Shown: piece by piece, positions 9,557 to 18,624 of the stretch | Layout: the number at the start of each line of letters is the position of its first letter | Position numbering within the stretch: the first letter of the stretch is position 1 | Assembly: GCA_947474705.1 (NCBI GenBank) | Contig: CANJJS010000011.1 | Location: 21,199 to 85,198 of the forward strand | Direction: 5' to 3' | DNA length: 64,000 bases | Origin: Acetobacteraceae bacterium | GTDB lineage: Bacteria; Pseudomonadota; Alphaproteobacteria; Acetobacterales; Acetobacteraceae | Notes under the pieces: generated by a model | What the model was told of the DNA's origin: nothing | Database searches by the model: none | Seen by the model: only the letters and a program-made list of their open reading frames with translations | Made by a program: the position numbers and the translations under genes

Positions 9557-10294
9557 TCAGCCCAGACGGCGGCGGTACAGCGCGATCAGACGCTCCCAAT
9601 GGCGTTCGGCGGCGGGCTGGTCGTAACACCAGCGTTGCGGAAACGCGTAGCCGTGATGGACCTCCGGATACATTTCCAGTTCGCCCGAATTCCCGGACGC
9701 GTCGAACAACGCCTTGAGTTCCGCCACCATCGGCAGTGGCGCCAGTTCGTCGTGTTCCGCGCAGGCGATGTAAAGCTCCCCCTTCGCCTTGCCCAAATTG
9801 AGGTGCGGACTTTCCTCGTTCTCCGACACCAGCCAGGTGCCGTAAAACGACGCCGCGGCGGCGATGCGGCCGGGATAACGCGCGGCGGCGGCCAGGGAGT
9901 AAGGCCCGCTCATGCAATAACCATGCGTTCCCACCGGACCCGGCTTCGCGGCGGGTTGTGTGTCGATGTGCGCGAACATCGCCGCGACATCGTCCATGAC
10001 CGGCGGTATCGTCATCTTGGTGCGCACGGACCGCATCCGCGCCTGCTCCGCGCTGCCTTTGGTCAGCACGTCCGGCCCGTATTTGGTGTCGCGTCCCGCG
10101 CGGTAATACAGGTTCGGCAACATCGCATAGAACCCGACCGAGGCCAGGCGGCGCGCCATGTCGTAAAGCTCCTGACGAATGCCCGGCGCATCCATCAGCA
10201 TCAGCACCGGCGGGTGGGCGCCACGATCCGGGTGGACAACGAACGTCTCCATCGCGCCATCCTTGGTGACGATGTCCAATGTTTGTTCGATCAC
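9557..10294 (-). CDS. Dienelactone hydrolase family protein
   Basis: 245-aa alpha/beta hydrolase with the cysteine nucleophile typical of dienelactone hydrolase: GYCMSG gives C127, the acid is D182 in CAEHDELAP, and the His is H213/H214 in PEVHHGYAFP. Family members open dienelactones in chlorocatechol or hydroxymuconate pathways, though many homologues act on other esters. Translation starts at GTG 10294 with GAGAGGA about 6 nt upstream. Situated 102 nt downstream of the HpaB-type oxygenase, it supports an aromatic ring-degradation role for the operon (inference). Confidence 0.9.
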   Translation of the reverse strand: MIEQTLDIVTKDGAMETFVVHPDRGAHPPVLMLMDAPGIRQELYDMARRLASVGFYAMLPNLYYRAGRDTKYGPDVLTKGSAEQARMRSVRTKMTIPPVMDDVAAMFAHIDTQPAAKPGPVGTHGYCMSGPYSLAAAARYPGRIAAAASFYGTWLVSENEESPHLNLGKAKGELYIACAEHDELAPLPMVAELKALFDASGNSGELEMYPEVHHGYAFPQRWCYDQPAAERHWERLIALYRRRLG

Positions 10295-10396
10295 GGCGTG
10301 TCCTCTCCCGTTTGCGCGCGGCGGAGGATTCCATTTTGACCGCGGCCAGGCAAGCCGCGGGCCCGTTGGCCGTGCCGATGGCCCGCCCGGCGCGCC

Positions 10397-11851
10397 TTAC
10401 TCCGGCGGTTCGCGCAGAAACCGCTCGACCAGCGCCATCGCCCGGTCGCGCTTCGCCAGCCCCTGCGCCCGTTGCTGGTTGCGCGCCCCGGAGGTCAAAT
10501 AAAACCGCTCGTACAGCTCCACCCGGGACGCCAGCGCCGTTCCCGCGTAATCCCAGGCGAGCCGGAACAGCCTGACGCGCCGTTCCGCCGTGGTGTCGTT
10601 GGCGCCGCGCAAATATTTGTCGATATAGGGGCGCAGATCCGCGTTGTTCATCATGTGCCACGTCGGCGTGGCCAGCAGATTGTGCGACCCCAGAAGTTTG
10701 ATGATTTCATTCGCCCGCAGCATCCAGAACGGCATCGTCGCCCGCAGCGCCGACAAGGGATCGGCCTCCGGAAACCACACCGCCTCGCCGCCCGGCGCGC
10801 CCCAGTTCTTCGGGTGGTCCTCGGCGTTCTCCACCGCGGCGCGGGCGAGTTCGGCGTAACTCCAAAGTTCCCCCAGCATTTGTTGCGCCACCGGACTTTT
10901 GTCGCCGATCGCCTCGGCCATGGCGGTGGCCAAAGCCCAGGCGAATTCGAGTTTGGTGGAGGCGCGGACCATGGTTTGCTGCATGACGTTGGGATTCCAG
11001 CTCCGCGTCATGACCTGGTTGTAGACTTTCAGGTTCGCGTCGATGAACACCCGGTCGCGGGGCACTTCGACATCGTCGAAGATCAGAAACGCGTCCTGCT
11101 CGTCGAATCGCGAGGACAGCGGAAAATCGAATTTGTTTTCCGTCCCCGCGACACTGTCCCGGCAAATGAATTTCAGACCGGGCGTGGCCATGGGAATGCA
11201 GAAGGACACGGCGAATTTATCCCCGCCCTCCGGGATCGGCCTGCCTGGATACACCGCCAGTTCGTCCGCGAAGGGCGCCAGAGTGGACAAAATGCGCGCC
11301 CCGCGCACGACGATGCCATGCTCCGTATCCGCGACCTTGCGCAGAATGACGTCGTTTTCCTGGCCTGGAAATTCGTCTTTCGCCTTGTCGATCGTCGGAT
11401 GGATCAGCGTGTGCGTCAGACAAATGTCGTTCCGCCGGATGAACTTTTGGTATTCCACCTGCCGCGCCGCGCCCGCCTCGTTCCCATGCTCCGCCCATTC
11501 ATGGGCGCAGGCCGCGAACCCGGCATAGGTGACATTCATGTAATCGGGCGTCCGGCCCATGACCCCGACCGTGTGCTCGGCAATCCGCCGTAAACCCCGG
11601 TGCCGCTGCTTCACCTCCTCGGGCGAGCGCGGCGCCATATGGCTCACATTGATCGGTTCGCCCGTCTCCGGATCGGGATACAGACAGTCGGCGGCGAATT
11701 CGTGCTGCATGTCGAACACCGCCGCCAGCCCCTTGGCCGCGCCGGCGAAGGCGGGATGGCCGATGACATCGGTCACCTTGTCGCCGCCGACCCAGATGTC
11801 CCGATCGTCCTTCAACCCGCGCAAAAACGCCTCGCCCGTGCGTGCCGGCAT
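10397..11851 (-). CDS. HpaB-type flavin-dependent phenol monooxygenase
   Basis: 484-aa homologue of the large component of 4-hydroxyphenylacetate 3-hydroxylase, an FADH2-using two-component monooxygenase. The acyl-CoA-dehydrogenase-like fold is visible, with TYAGFAACAHEW near 106-117, NDICLTHTLIHP near 138-149, the domain joint RILSTLAPFADELAVYPG, and a C-terminal helix bundle containing LLGSHNLLATPT. Length fits HpaB rather than acyl-CoA dehydrogenase. No hpaC reductase gene is adjacent; the partner reductase must be elsewhere or supplied by another flavin reductase. First gene of the operon; ATG 11851 has AAGGGGG 8 nt upstream. True substrate unknown. Confidence 0.88.
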   Translation of the reverse strand: MPARTGEAFLRGLKDDRDIWVGGDKVTDVIGHPAFAGAAKGLAAVFDMQHEFAADCLYPDPETGEPINVSHMAPRSPEEVKQRHRGLRRIAEHTVGVMGRTPDYMNVTYAGFAACAHEWAEHGNEAGAARQVEYQKFIRRNDICLTHTLIHPTIDKAKDEFPGQENDVILRKVADTEHGIVVRGARILSTLAPFADELAVYPGRPIPEGGDKFAVSFCIPMATPGLKFICRDSVAGTENKFDFPLSSRFDEQDAFLIFDDVEVPRDRVFIDANLKVYNQVMTRSWNPNVMQQTMVRASTKLEFAWALATAMAEAIGDKSPVAQQMLGELWSYAELARAAVENAEDHPKNWGAPGGEAVWFPEADPLSALRATMPFWMLRANEIIKLLGSHNLLATPTWHMMNNADLRPYIDKYLRGANDTTAERRVRLFRLAWDYAGTALASRVELYERFYLTSGARNQQRAQGLAKRDRAMALVERFLREPPE

Positions 11852-11936
11852 TCGTCGTTCCCCCTTGGCCTTACCGGCGCCATATTGGCGGACGAAATTT
11901 CGTTCCGGAAGGACCGCGGCCCCCGCGGTCCGAAGC

Positions 11937-13694
11937 ATGAAACGGTCGGCGGATAACATGGCGCGGTGTTGCACGGCATTTCTGCTCCTCGCCTTCCTGG
12001 CGAGCCTCGCCACACCCGGTCTGGCCGCCAAACGGCCGTCCGACGCCGCCCCCGCGCCAGGCAAATGCGGACCCGTCGCGAAGAACACCGCTGCGCCCGC
12101 CGACCCCGACAGCAAACCGGCGGGCTTCGTGCCGGACGAGGTCTGGAGCGACGGCACCGTCACTACCGGTGGAACCACGATCGCCTATTGCGCGGTCGCT
12201 GGGACGCTGGTGGTGCGCCCCAAGGGCTGGGACGACACCCAGCGGGACCCGCCCGCCAAAAGCGAAACCGACGCCGCGCCGAAAACCGTCCCGGCGCAGG
12301 CATCCATGTTCTACACCGCCTATTTCCGCCGCGACGCGGGCGCGACGCCGCGCCCCATCGTGTTCCTGTTCAACGGCGGGCCCGGCTCGGCGAGCGTGTG
12401 GCTGCACATGGGCGCGTTTGGACCGAAGCGCGTGGAGACGCCCGCGACCCGGCACGCGCCCCCCGCGCCTTATAAACTGGTCAACAACGAATACAGCCTG
12501 CTCGATGCCGCCGATCTCGTGTTCATCGACGCGCCGGGCACCGGCTTCAGCCGGATCATGGGCGAGGACAAGGAAAAATCCTTCTACGGCGTCGATGAGG
12601 ACGCGCGCGCCTTCGCCCATTTCATCGCGACGTTTTTGTCGAAATACAAACGCTGGAACGCGCCGAAATATCTGTTCGGGGAGAGCTATGGCACCATGCG
12701 CGCGGCGGTGCTGGCCAATCTGCTGGCGGTGGATCCCGGCATCGATTTCAACGGCGTCATCATGTTGTCGCAGGTCCTGACCGGCGCCTCGTTTCCCGAC
12801 CGTCCCGAACTGACGCCCGGAAACGATTTGCCCTATCAACTGGCGCTCCCCGTCTACGCCGCCACCGCCTGGTATCACGCGCAACCGCCCGGGGAACGCG
12901 ACAAGCCCCCGCCCGCCGCGCTGCTGCATGAGGTCGAGCGCTTCGCCATGACCGAGTACGCCGCCGCGCTCGCCGCCGGCGGCGCGCTCGATCCGGCGGA
13001 ACGGGAAAAGATCGCCGCGCGTTTAAGCGCCTATACGGGGCTTCCGGTGGACTACTGGCGGCGGTCGGATCTGCGGGTCGGGGTGGACGAATTCCGCCAG
13101 GAAGTGTTGCGCGAGCAAGGCCTGATCGTCGGCGCGACCGACACCCGCTTTTCCGGACCGGCGCTGGACCGCGTCAGCCGAAAGGCGAAATACGACCCCA
13201 CCGACGCCGCGATCACCTCGGCCTATGTCTCCGTCTTCAACGACTACGTCCGGCGCGTGCTCGGCTATGGCGAGGGCAAAACCTACCGCCCGGCGGCGAA
13301 TGAAATCGGCGAGGTCTGGAGCTACCGCCATCAACCGGCGGGCGTTCAGGACGTAGAGGTGGCGGCCGATGGGCCCGCCAACGTTCTGCCCGACCTCGCG
13401 CACGCGATGAAATACAATCCGCTGCTGAAGGTGCAGTTGAACGCGGGTTATTACGACCTTCTCACACCGTATTTTCAGGGGCGCTACGAAATGCGGCATC
13501 TGCCGATTCCGGCGGCCTTGCGCGCCAACATCGAATATCGCTGCCATGCCTCGGGCCACCTGGTGTACGTCGCGAAGGACGCCCTGGCGCGGCTGCACGA
13601 CAATGTCGCCGATTTCATCGACCGCACCTCCGGCCTGCCCCCCCGCCCAGAGCGCCCCAAACCCCTGGGCGCCGACTGCGCGACAGCCCAATAA
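11937..13694 (+). CDS. Secreted serine carboxypeptidase-like protein (S10)
   Basis: 585-aa exported peptidase S10 homologue. The signal peptide has a basic start, a hydrophobic FLLLAFLASLA core and cleavage near GLAA at residues 28-31. NGGPGSAS is at 146-153. The catalytic triad is visible: Ser250 in GESYG, Asp507 in NAGYYDLLTPY and His541 in ASGHLVY. Bacterial members act in the periplasm on C-terminal residues of peptides. The start could also be ATG 11958 (eight codons shorter at the N-terminus by seven residues); neither has a strong Shine-Dalgarno sequence. Divergent from the HpaB operon with 85 nt between. Confidence 0.88.
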   Translation: MKRSADNMARCCTAFLLLAFLASLATPGLAAKRPSDAAPAPGKCGPVAKNTAAPADPDSKPAGFVPDEVWSDGTVTTGGTTIAYCAVAGTLVVRPKGWDDTQRDPPAKSETDAAPKTVPAQASMFYTAYFRRDAGATPRPIVFLFNGGPGSASVWLHMGAFGPKRVETPATRHAPPAPYKLVNNEYSLLDAADLVFIDAPGTGFSRIMGEDKEKSFYGVDEDARAFAHFIATFLSKYKRWNAPKYLFGESYGTMRAAVLANLLAVDPGIDFNGVIMLSQVLTGASFPDRPELTPGNDLPYQLALPVYAATAWYHAQPPGERDKPPPAALLHEVERFAMTEYAAALAAGGALDPAEREKIAARLSAYTGLPVDYWRRSDLRVGVDEFRQEVLREQGLIVGATDTRFSGPALDRVSRKAKYDPTDAAITSAYVSVFNDYVRRVLGYGEGKTYRPAANEIGEVWSYRHQPAGVQDVEVAADGPANVLPDLAHAMKYNPLLKVQLNAGYYDLLTPYFQGRYEMRHLPIPAALRANIEYRCHASGHLVYVAKDALARLHDNVADFIDRTSGLPPRPERPKPLGADCATAQ

Positions 13695-13837
13695 CGCCGG
13701 CCTTCGAAATACCCGGCGTCAAGGTCCGGCACGGCCGGCGGCCCATCGGAACAACGCCACGGCGCTTGCGGCCGGTTCCACCCGGACTTCAACCCGGACA
13801 TGAATGACCGGCACCACCTTATCGCCCGGAACCCGGC

Positions 13838-14539
13838 ATGACCCTCTTGTTCGCGGGCGACCCGCACCGCAACTTCTCCCCGATCCTCCGGGCCTGCGCC
13901 GCCGCGCCGCCCGGCGACCTGGTGCTCGTCGGCGACCTCGACTGTCCCCGCCCGCTGACCGAGATCCTCGCGCCGGCGCTGGCGGCCGGATGGCGCGCGC
14001 ACTGGATCCTTGGCAACCACGATTGCGAGACGGAAGCCGCCTACGACAATCTCATGGGCGATCATCCCGCCGGCTGCCTCGACTACCGCGTCGCGGTGGT
14101 GAGCGGGGTGCGCGTGGCGGGCCTGCCCGGCGTCTTCAAACCCTCGGTCTGGCATCCCCGCGCGGAACCCGGATCGGACCGCATCGACCCGCCGCGGTTC
14201 CGCGACCGGGCCAGCTTCCTCGCCGCGCAGCCGAAATCCCGCTTATGGCGCGGCGGAATGCCACTCTGGCACCGCGACTCCATCTTTCCCGCCGATGTCG
14301 AGGCTCTGGCCGCCCAAAAATTCGATATTTTGGTATCGCACGAGGCCCCCTCGTGCCACCGCCACGGCTTCGCCGCCATCGACGGCCTCGCCGCGTCCGG
14401 CGGCGCGCGTCTGATCGTGCACGGCCACCACCACGAGTCGTACTCCGCCACGCTCCCAAACGGTATCGCGGTCCGCGGTCTCGGCCTGGCCGAACTCTGG
14501 TCCCCGCCGCCGCTATTTGGCGACAGTGGCCGAGGGTAA
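13838..14539 (+). CDS. Calcineurin-like metallophosphoesterase
   Basis: 233-aa two-metal phosphoesterase. All signature blocks are present: GDPHRN at 7-12 (D8, H10), GDLD at 32-35, GNHDCE at 59-64, SHEAPS near 168, and GHHHES near 196-201. Substrate could be a phosphoprotein, nucleotide or cyclic dinucleotide; nothing here decides. Its last 27 nt (14513-14539) overlap the 3' end of the convergent WD40-caspase gene, so the two 3' ends are antisense to each other. Confidence 0.85.
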   Translation: MTLLFAGDPHRNFSPILRACAAAPPGDLVLVGDLDCPRPLTEILAPALAAGWRAHWILGNHDCETEAAYDNLMGDHPAGCLDYRVAVVSGVRVAGLPGVFKPSVWHPRAEPGSDRIDPPRFRDRASFLAAQPKSRLWRGGMPLWHRDSIFPADVEALAAQKFDILVSHEAPSCHRHGFAAIDGLAASGGARLIVHGHHHESYSATLPNGIAVRGLGLAELWSPPPLFGDSGRG

Positions 14540-17500
14540 ACGCCGCACCGCGAAAAAATCGTTGCCCGCGAAATAAAACGCGGGACGCTGCACGTCCGGC
14601 AATTTCCCACCGCTCTTGGCCGCCGCCCGCTCCAAAATGCCCCGGCTCGCCTTGGCCACCCGGTCGCGCGTGAACGTCGCGAGCTTGTAGATATCGATAT
14701 GCCCCGTCTCGTCGGTGCCCGCGTCGCCGTTCAGCGCCCGCAGCAAATAGGCGGTGAACAGCCCATGCCCTTCCTCGCCCGCCGCCGCGTCCGCCCCGGC
14801 GGCCGAATCGAAAGCCTCGGTAAACGACCCCGACAGCACAAACCGGCCCGAGGCATGGCCGATCTTGTTCGTGATCGTCGCGTTGATGTCGTGCCGCAGG
14901 ACCGAGTTCGCGTCGGCGACCGTGGCCGAGTAACAGGTGTCCAGCATGAAGGCGATGCGCGTGGCCTGAATCGCCTGGATCAGAGGCAGCAACCGGTCCT
15001 GGCCCAGCCCCTCCGCGCGAAACACATTGTCGACCGCCGCGGAAATTTCCTCGTCCGTCTTCGCCTCGCCGATCCGCGCGATCAACGCCGGATCGCGCCG
15101 GCCCATATCGGTCGGCGCGAAGTAATATTTGCCATCGACCGTCTGGCCATGGCCCGCGAAAAACACGATCACGACATCGTCGGGCGTCGCCTTCCCGGCG
15201 ATGTCCGCCAGACCAGCGAGAATTTTCTCCGTGGTCGCCTGCCCCTCGATCAGGGACACAACCTCCAGACCGGAAAACAACCGGCCTTTGTCCTGGCGCA
15301 ACAAATCCGCCAAAGCTCGCGCGTCGTTCGCCGGATTGGCGAGCCGGGGGATCGGACTGACATATTCCCCAACCCCAACGGTCAGGACATACAACTTCCC
15401 GCGCGCCTCGGCGACGGCGGTCGCGGTGGTCTTCTCCCGGGTCTCCAACGAACGGACGAGGCGTATCTCAGGGCTCGCGCCCGCCGCCGCCTCAATCGCG
15501 CCGCTGGCGCTGACCGGCGACAAACGCACCACATTCAGCCCCCGCGCCAACGGAATCGCCGCCCGTTCTATGCGGGTATTGCCCTGAGTCGACTCAACCT
15601 TGATCTCGCTTCCGAACACCGCGTCGTTCAGGCGGGGCACCACCCGGCCCGCCTCGCCGCCCAGCGTTTCAACCTTATAACGAACCAGCAGAACCGGCGC
15701 GGAAACCGCCGGCGGATCGCCCGCGCGCCCCTTTGGCGCGATGTCCACCGCGCGCGCGCCATTGCAACCCTGCGCCGAAGCCGACTCCACACCGCAGGCG
15801 TCGATCAACGTGACCTTCGGCGGCAGACCCCGCTTGATCGCGTCGCCAACCGTGCCGGCCTTGGAATCCTGCCGGTCCACGGTGCGCCGCGCGTTGCCGT
15901 CGTCGCGGAAGGACAACCCCACCAGATCGGGACGGAACCAGGTCGGATACAACTGGCCGATGGCGATATAATCGCTGGCACGGCCCGATGCCTGATTGAC
16001 CCGGTACCCAATCAAGGAGCGGCCATCGGGTTGGCCATCGTCGCGATGATCGTGATCGAAATACCCGGCCGGCGTCCAGACAACCAACCGCTCCGTGGCC
16101 GGATCGACGAACAGCGCGATCAACTCCCGTCCGTCGGCGGCATTGTACCAATGGATCGTGCCGTCCCCAAGACTGGCGGCGACCACGCGGCCATCCGCGC
16201 TCGCGTTCACGGACCAGGCGGGCGAGCCCACCGGCGCCTTCCAGCTCTGTCCGGTCTTGCCGGCGAAACGAACGAAGAAATCCGTGCCGATCGCCGCCCC
16301 CGAGGGCGACACGGCGGCGGACCGCGCCGTCTCGGCCGGCTCCAGCACCAACTTCCGGCCATTCACGGCCGGCGCCCGGCTGTCGCGCCAATCGGCGACG
16401 GTCATGCCGAACCCGCTGGCGGAGGCCGGAAGGAACTCCGGGACAATCCCGCCGGGTTTCAGAACCTCTCGCGCCGTCACGTCGATCGCCAGCGGGTTGC
16501 CCTTCCCACGCGCGATCTCGACCGCCGACCCATCGCGCGACAGGCGCACAACTGTCCGCGCCCGGTCGTGAAAATCCACATGGCGAGGCGCCTGCGCGAC
16601 CCGCGCGCCACCCGCGGCATCCAACACTCCGATCACCGGTTCCGCGGTGGCGAACAACATCGCGTCCCCGCGCGCGACCAGGCTGGTCACCAGATCCTTG
16701 GCCACCGGAATGTCCCGCGCCGCCCCGCCAGCCAAGGGCCAGCGGCGAATCTGCACGATATTCCGATTGTCCAAATAGGACCCGCCGCCAAAAACCGCCG
16801 TCCCGTCCGCCGAAAAAGCCACGACATTGAAACTGCCCGTCCGCCCGGCCGCGCCTTCCAGATCGCGATCGAACTTCATTGTCCGCATGTCGAACAAATG
16901 CACCGCCGGCCGCGCCCGATCGCCCGCCGCCAGCCACGCCCCGTCCGCCGAGAACGCGATCCCATAGGCCCGCGCGCCCGCGCGCATCGTCAAAGACGGC
17001 AGTTTTTTCCCGGCGGCATCATACACACGGACAATGTGATCGTCCGCCGCGACCGCGAGGCGCCCCGCCGGATCGAAATCGACCGAGGTGATTTTCCCGG
17101 GATAATCCTTGTCCTCGAACGCGACACTCAGGCTCTTGAGGTCCAGAACCCGCAGCCCGCCGCCTTCCATGCCCACCGCCAGGCGCTCCCCCGACGGCGA
17201 CATCTTCATAGTCAGTATCGCCCCCGGCTGCCCCGAAATCAGCCCCAGCGGCCGCTGGTCCTGCGACGAAAAAAACGCGATGCCGAACCCGCCCTGCGGC
17301 GCCCGGACACGCCCCGCGACGGCGATGACCTTCGCCGACGCCGCGACCGCGAACAAAGCCCCCTCATCCCCCGGCCCGATCGCCGGATACAACACACCCG
17401 ACGCGTCGGCCCCATCCGAACGCCAGAGACGCGCCGTCTTGTCGTCGGACACCGTGACGAAGCCAGACCCATCGGCCAAAGGCGCCATCGCGTTGATCGC

Positions 17501-17611
17501 CGCCTCATGCACACCGGTGTCCAGCACCAGGAACGGGCCGGACTCGGCCGCCCCAACCGGCCGCGACGCGAAAAGCGTCAGGACCAGCAGCGCGGCGAGC
17601 AGTCTACGCAT
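14513..17611 (-). CDS. Exported WD40 repeat-caspase (C14) protein
   Basis: 1032 aa. A signal peptide (RRLLAALLVLTLFAS, cleavage near VGAA) precedes WD40-like beta-propeller repeats over roughly residues 30-520, with phrases such as SDDKTARLWRSDG and ASLGDGTIHWYNAADG. A linker with Ig-like character is followed by a caspase-fold domain from about 740. The catalytic dyad is intact: His821 in VFFAGHGQ and Cys893 in MLDTCYS. An exported bacterial metacaspase-like protein with a propeller sensor is unusual; most caspase-WD40 proteins are cytosolic. The start codon overlaps the lipoprotein stop by 8 nt, implying a functional pair. Substrate unknown. Confidence 0.88.
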   Translation of the reverse strand: MRRLLAALLVLTLFASRPVGAAESGPFLVLDTGVHEAAINAMAPLADGSGFVTVSDDKTARLWRSDGADASGVLYPAIGPGDEGALFAVAASAKVIAVAGRVRAPQGGFGIAFFSSQDQRPLGLISGQPGAILTMKMSPSGERLAVGMEGGGLRVLDLKSLSVAFEDKDYPGKITSVDFDPAGRLAVAADDHIVRVYDAAGKKLPSLTMRAGARAYGIAFSADGAWLAAGDRARPAVHLFDMRTMKFDRDLEGAAGRTGSFNVVAFSADGTAVFGGGSYLDNRNIVQIRRWPLAGGAARDIPVAKDLVTSLVARGDAMLFATAEPVIGVLDAAGGARVAQAPRHVDFHDRARTVVRLSRDGSAVEIARGKGNPLAIDVTAREVLKPGGIVPEFLPASASGFGMTVADWRDSRAPAVNGRKLVLEPAETARSAAVSPSGAAIGTDFFVRFAGKTGQSWKAPVGSPAWSVNASADGRVVAASLGDGTIHWYNAADGRELIALFVDPATERLVVWTPAGYFDHDHRDDGQPDGRSLIGYRVNQASGRASDYIAIGQLYPTWFRPDLVGLSFRDDGNARRTVDRQDSKAGTVGDAIKRGLPPKVTLIDACGVESASAQGCNGARAVDIAPKGRAGDPPAVSAPVLLVRYKVETLGGEAGRVVPRLNDAVFGSEIKVESTQGNTRIERAAIPLARGLNVVRLSPVSASGAIEAAAGASPEIRLVRSLETREKTTATAVAEARGKLYVLTVGVGEYVSPIPRLANPANDARALADLLRQDKGRLFSGLEVVSLIEGQATTEKILAGLADIAGKATPDDVVIVFFAGHGQTVDGKYYFAPTDMGRRDPALIARIGEAKTDEEISAAVDNVFRAEGLGQDRLLPLIQAIQATRIAFMLDTCYSATVADANSVLRHDINATITNKIGHASGRFVLSGSFTEAFDSAAGADAAAGEEGHGLFTAYLLRALNGDAGTDETGHIDIYKLATFTRDRVAKASRGILERAAAKSGGKLPDVQRPAFYFAGNDFFAVRRLPSATVAK

Positions 17612-18455
17612 GAGTGTCCGGAACCATCAGCCAACTCAGCGCGGCGCTACCATCGAGGTTGAACGCCGTCTTGCTCTCGCGTTCCGCCGAGGCGACGGAC
17701 CGGTCGAACGTCGCGCGCTTCTCCGGCACCGACACCGTGGCGGCGCGATTGACCGAGGCGACACGCGCGGCGGGCGCCGGCGCCCAGCCAGGCTTCGCGG
17801 CCGGCTTCGTCCGCAGATCGTTGGCGGCCTGCTGGAACTGCTCGCCACGGCGCGCCATCGTCAAACCGAACTCGCGCGCGATACGGATTTCCTCATCGAA
17901 ACGATCCCGGTGGAAGGCGATCCGCTGCAGCGCGATGCCCCGGTCGACCTCGCGCCGGCGGGCCTGGTTCTTCACGATCTGCGCCTGGCCAAACCGGCAC
18001 GCGCGCAGCCGCGCGAACGTGGCGACACTACGATCGATCTCCTGGGTTTCACGCACCAGATCCTGATTCATGGTGGCCGCGAGATCGGCCTGATCGCGCG
18101 CGCGTTCCGCCAAAGTGCTGTAATACGCGGTCCCCGCACCGGCGATACCGCCCGCCAGCGCCGTCACCGCGACCGTCCCGGCATCGACCCGCCCATGGGC
18201 GAGCCCGTAAAGAATCCCCGCCCCCGCGCCCAACGCCGCGCCCGCCAGCGCGCCCGTCGCGATTTTGTCCTGAAAATAGGTCTTCGAGCCCGCGAATTCC
18301 GAGCGCTGCTGCCGGCAAGGATCGCTGCTGTCCATGGCCAGCGAAGCCCCCGCGCCCAAAGGCGACTGACAGGCCGCGAGATTGAAACACAAAGCCGCGG
18401 CCATCGTCGACGCCGTGGCGGCCCGAACGGAGCGGGAGTTGTTTATGAAGCGCAT
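17604..18455 (-). CDS. Lipoprotein with glycine-zipper segment, partner of the caspase protein
   Basis: 283 aa. A signal sequence ends in the lipobox LAAC with acylated Cys29. Residues about 67-110 form a glycine-zipper hydrophobic stretch (TGALAGAALGAGAGILYG, then AGGIAGAGTAYY), of the sort that inserts in or spans a membrane. Residues 115-215 are charged and alpha-helical, probably coiled coil. The C-terminal tail is Pro/Ala-rich. Its TAG stop overlaps the start of the caspase gene. Start ATG 18455 has GAGGG 4 nt upstream. Probable envelope anchor or sensor for the exported caspase (inference). Confidence 0.78.
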   Translation of the reverse strand: MRFINNSRSVRAATASTMAAALCFNLAACQSPLGAGASLAMDSSDPCRQQRSEFAGSKTYFQDKIATGALAGAALGAGAGILYGLAHGRVDAGTVAVTALAGGIAGAGTAYYSTLAERARDQADLAATMNQDLVRETQEIDRSVATFARLRACRFGQAQIVKNQARRREVDRGIALQRIAFHRDRFDEEIRIAREFGLTMARRGEQFQQAANDLRTKPAAKPGWAPAPAARVASVNRAATVSVPEKRATFDRSVASAERESKTAFNLDGSAALSWLMVPDTHA

Positions 18456-18624
18456 CGTCCCTCACTTGGCCGTTGCCGCCAGCAATGTCGCGTACAGCGA
18501 GAAATGGCCCATTAAATTAGTGGATCAGCCTACAGGATGAGGCGCGGGTGGCTTTTTGGCAACCGAAATAGTACGGTCGCGCGCAAAATGTCACCTGACC
18601 CGTGCAATCGCGCCGCCGCCGCCG

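Noticed and set aside
14699..17662. 987-residue open frame on the plus strand
   Set aside because: Arg/Pro/Gln-rich composition with no family features, lying opposite the WD40-caspase gene; it is an antisense by-product of high GC.
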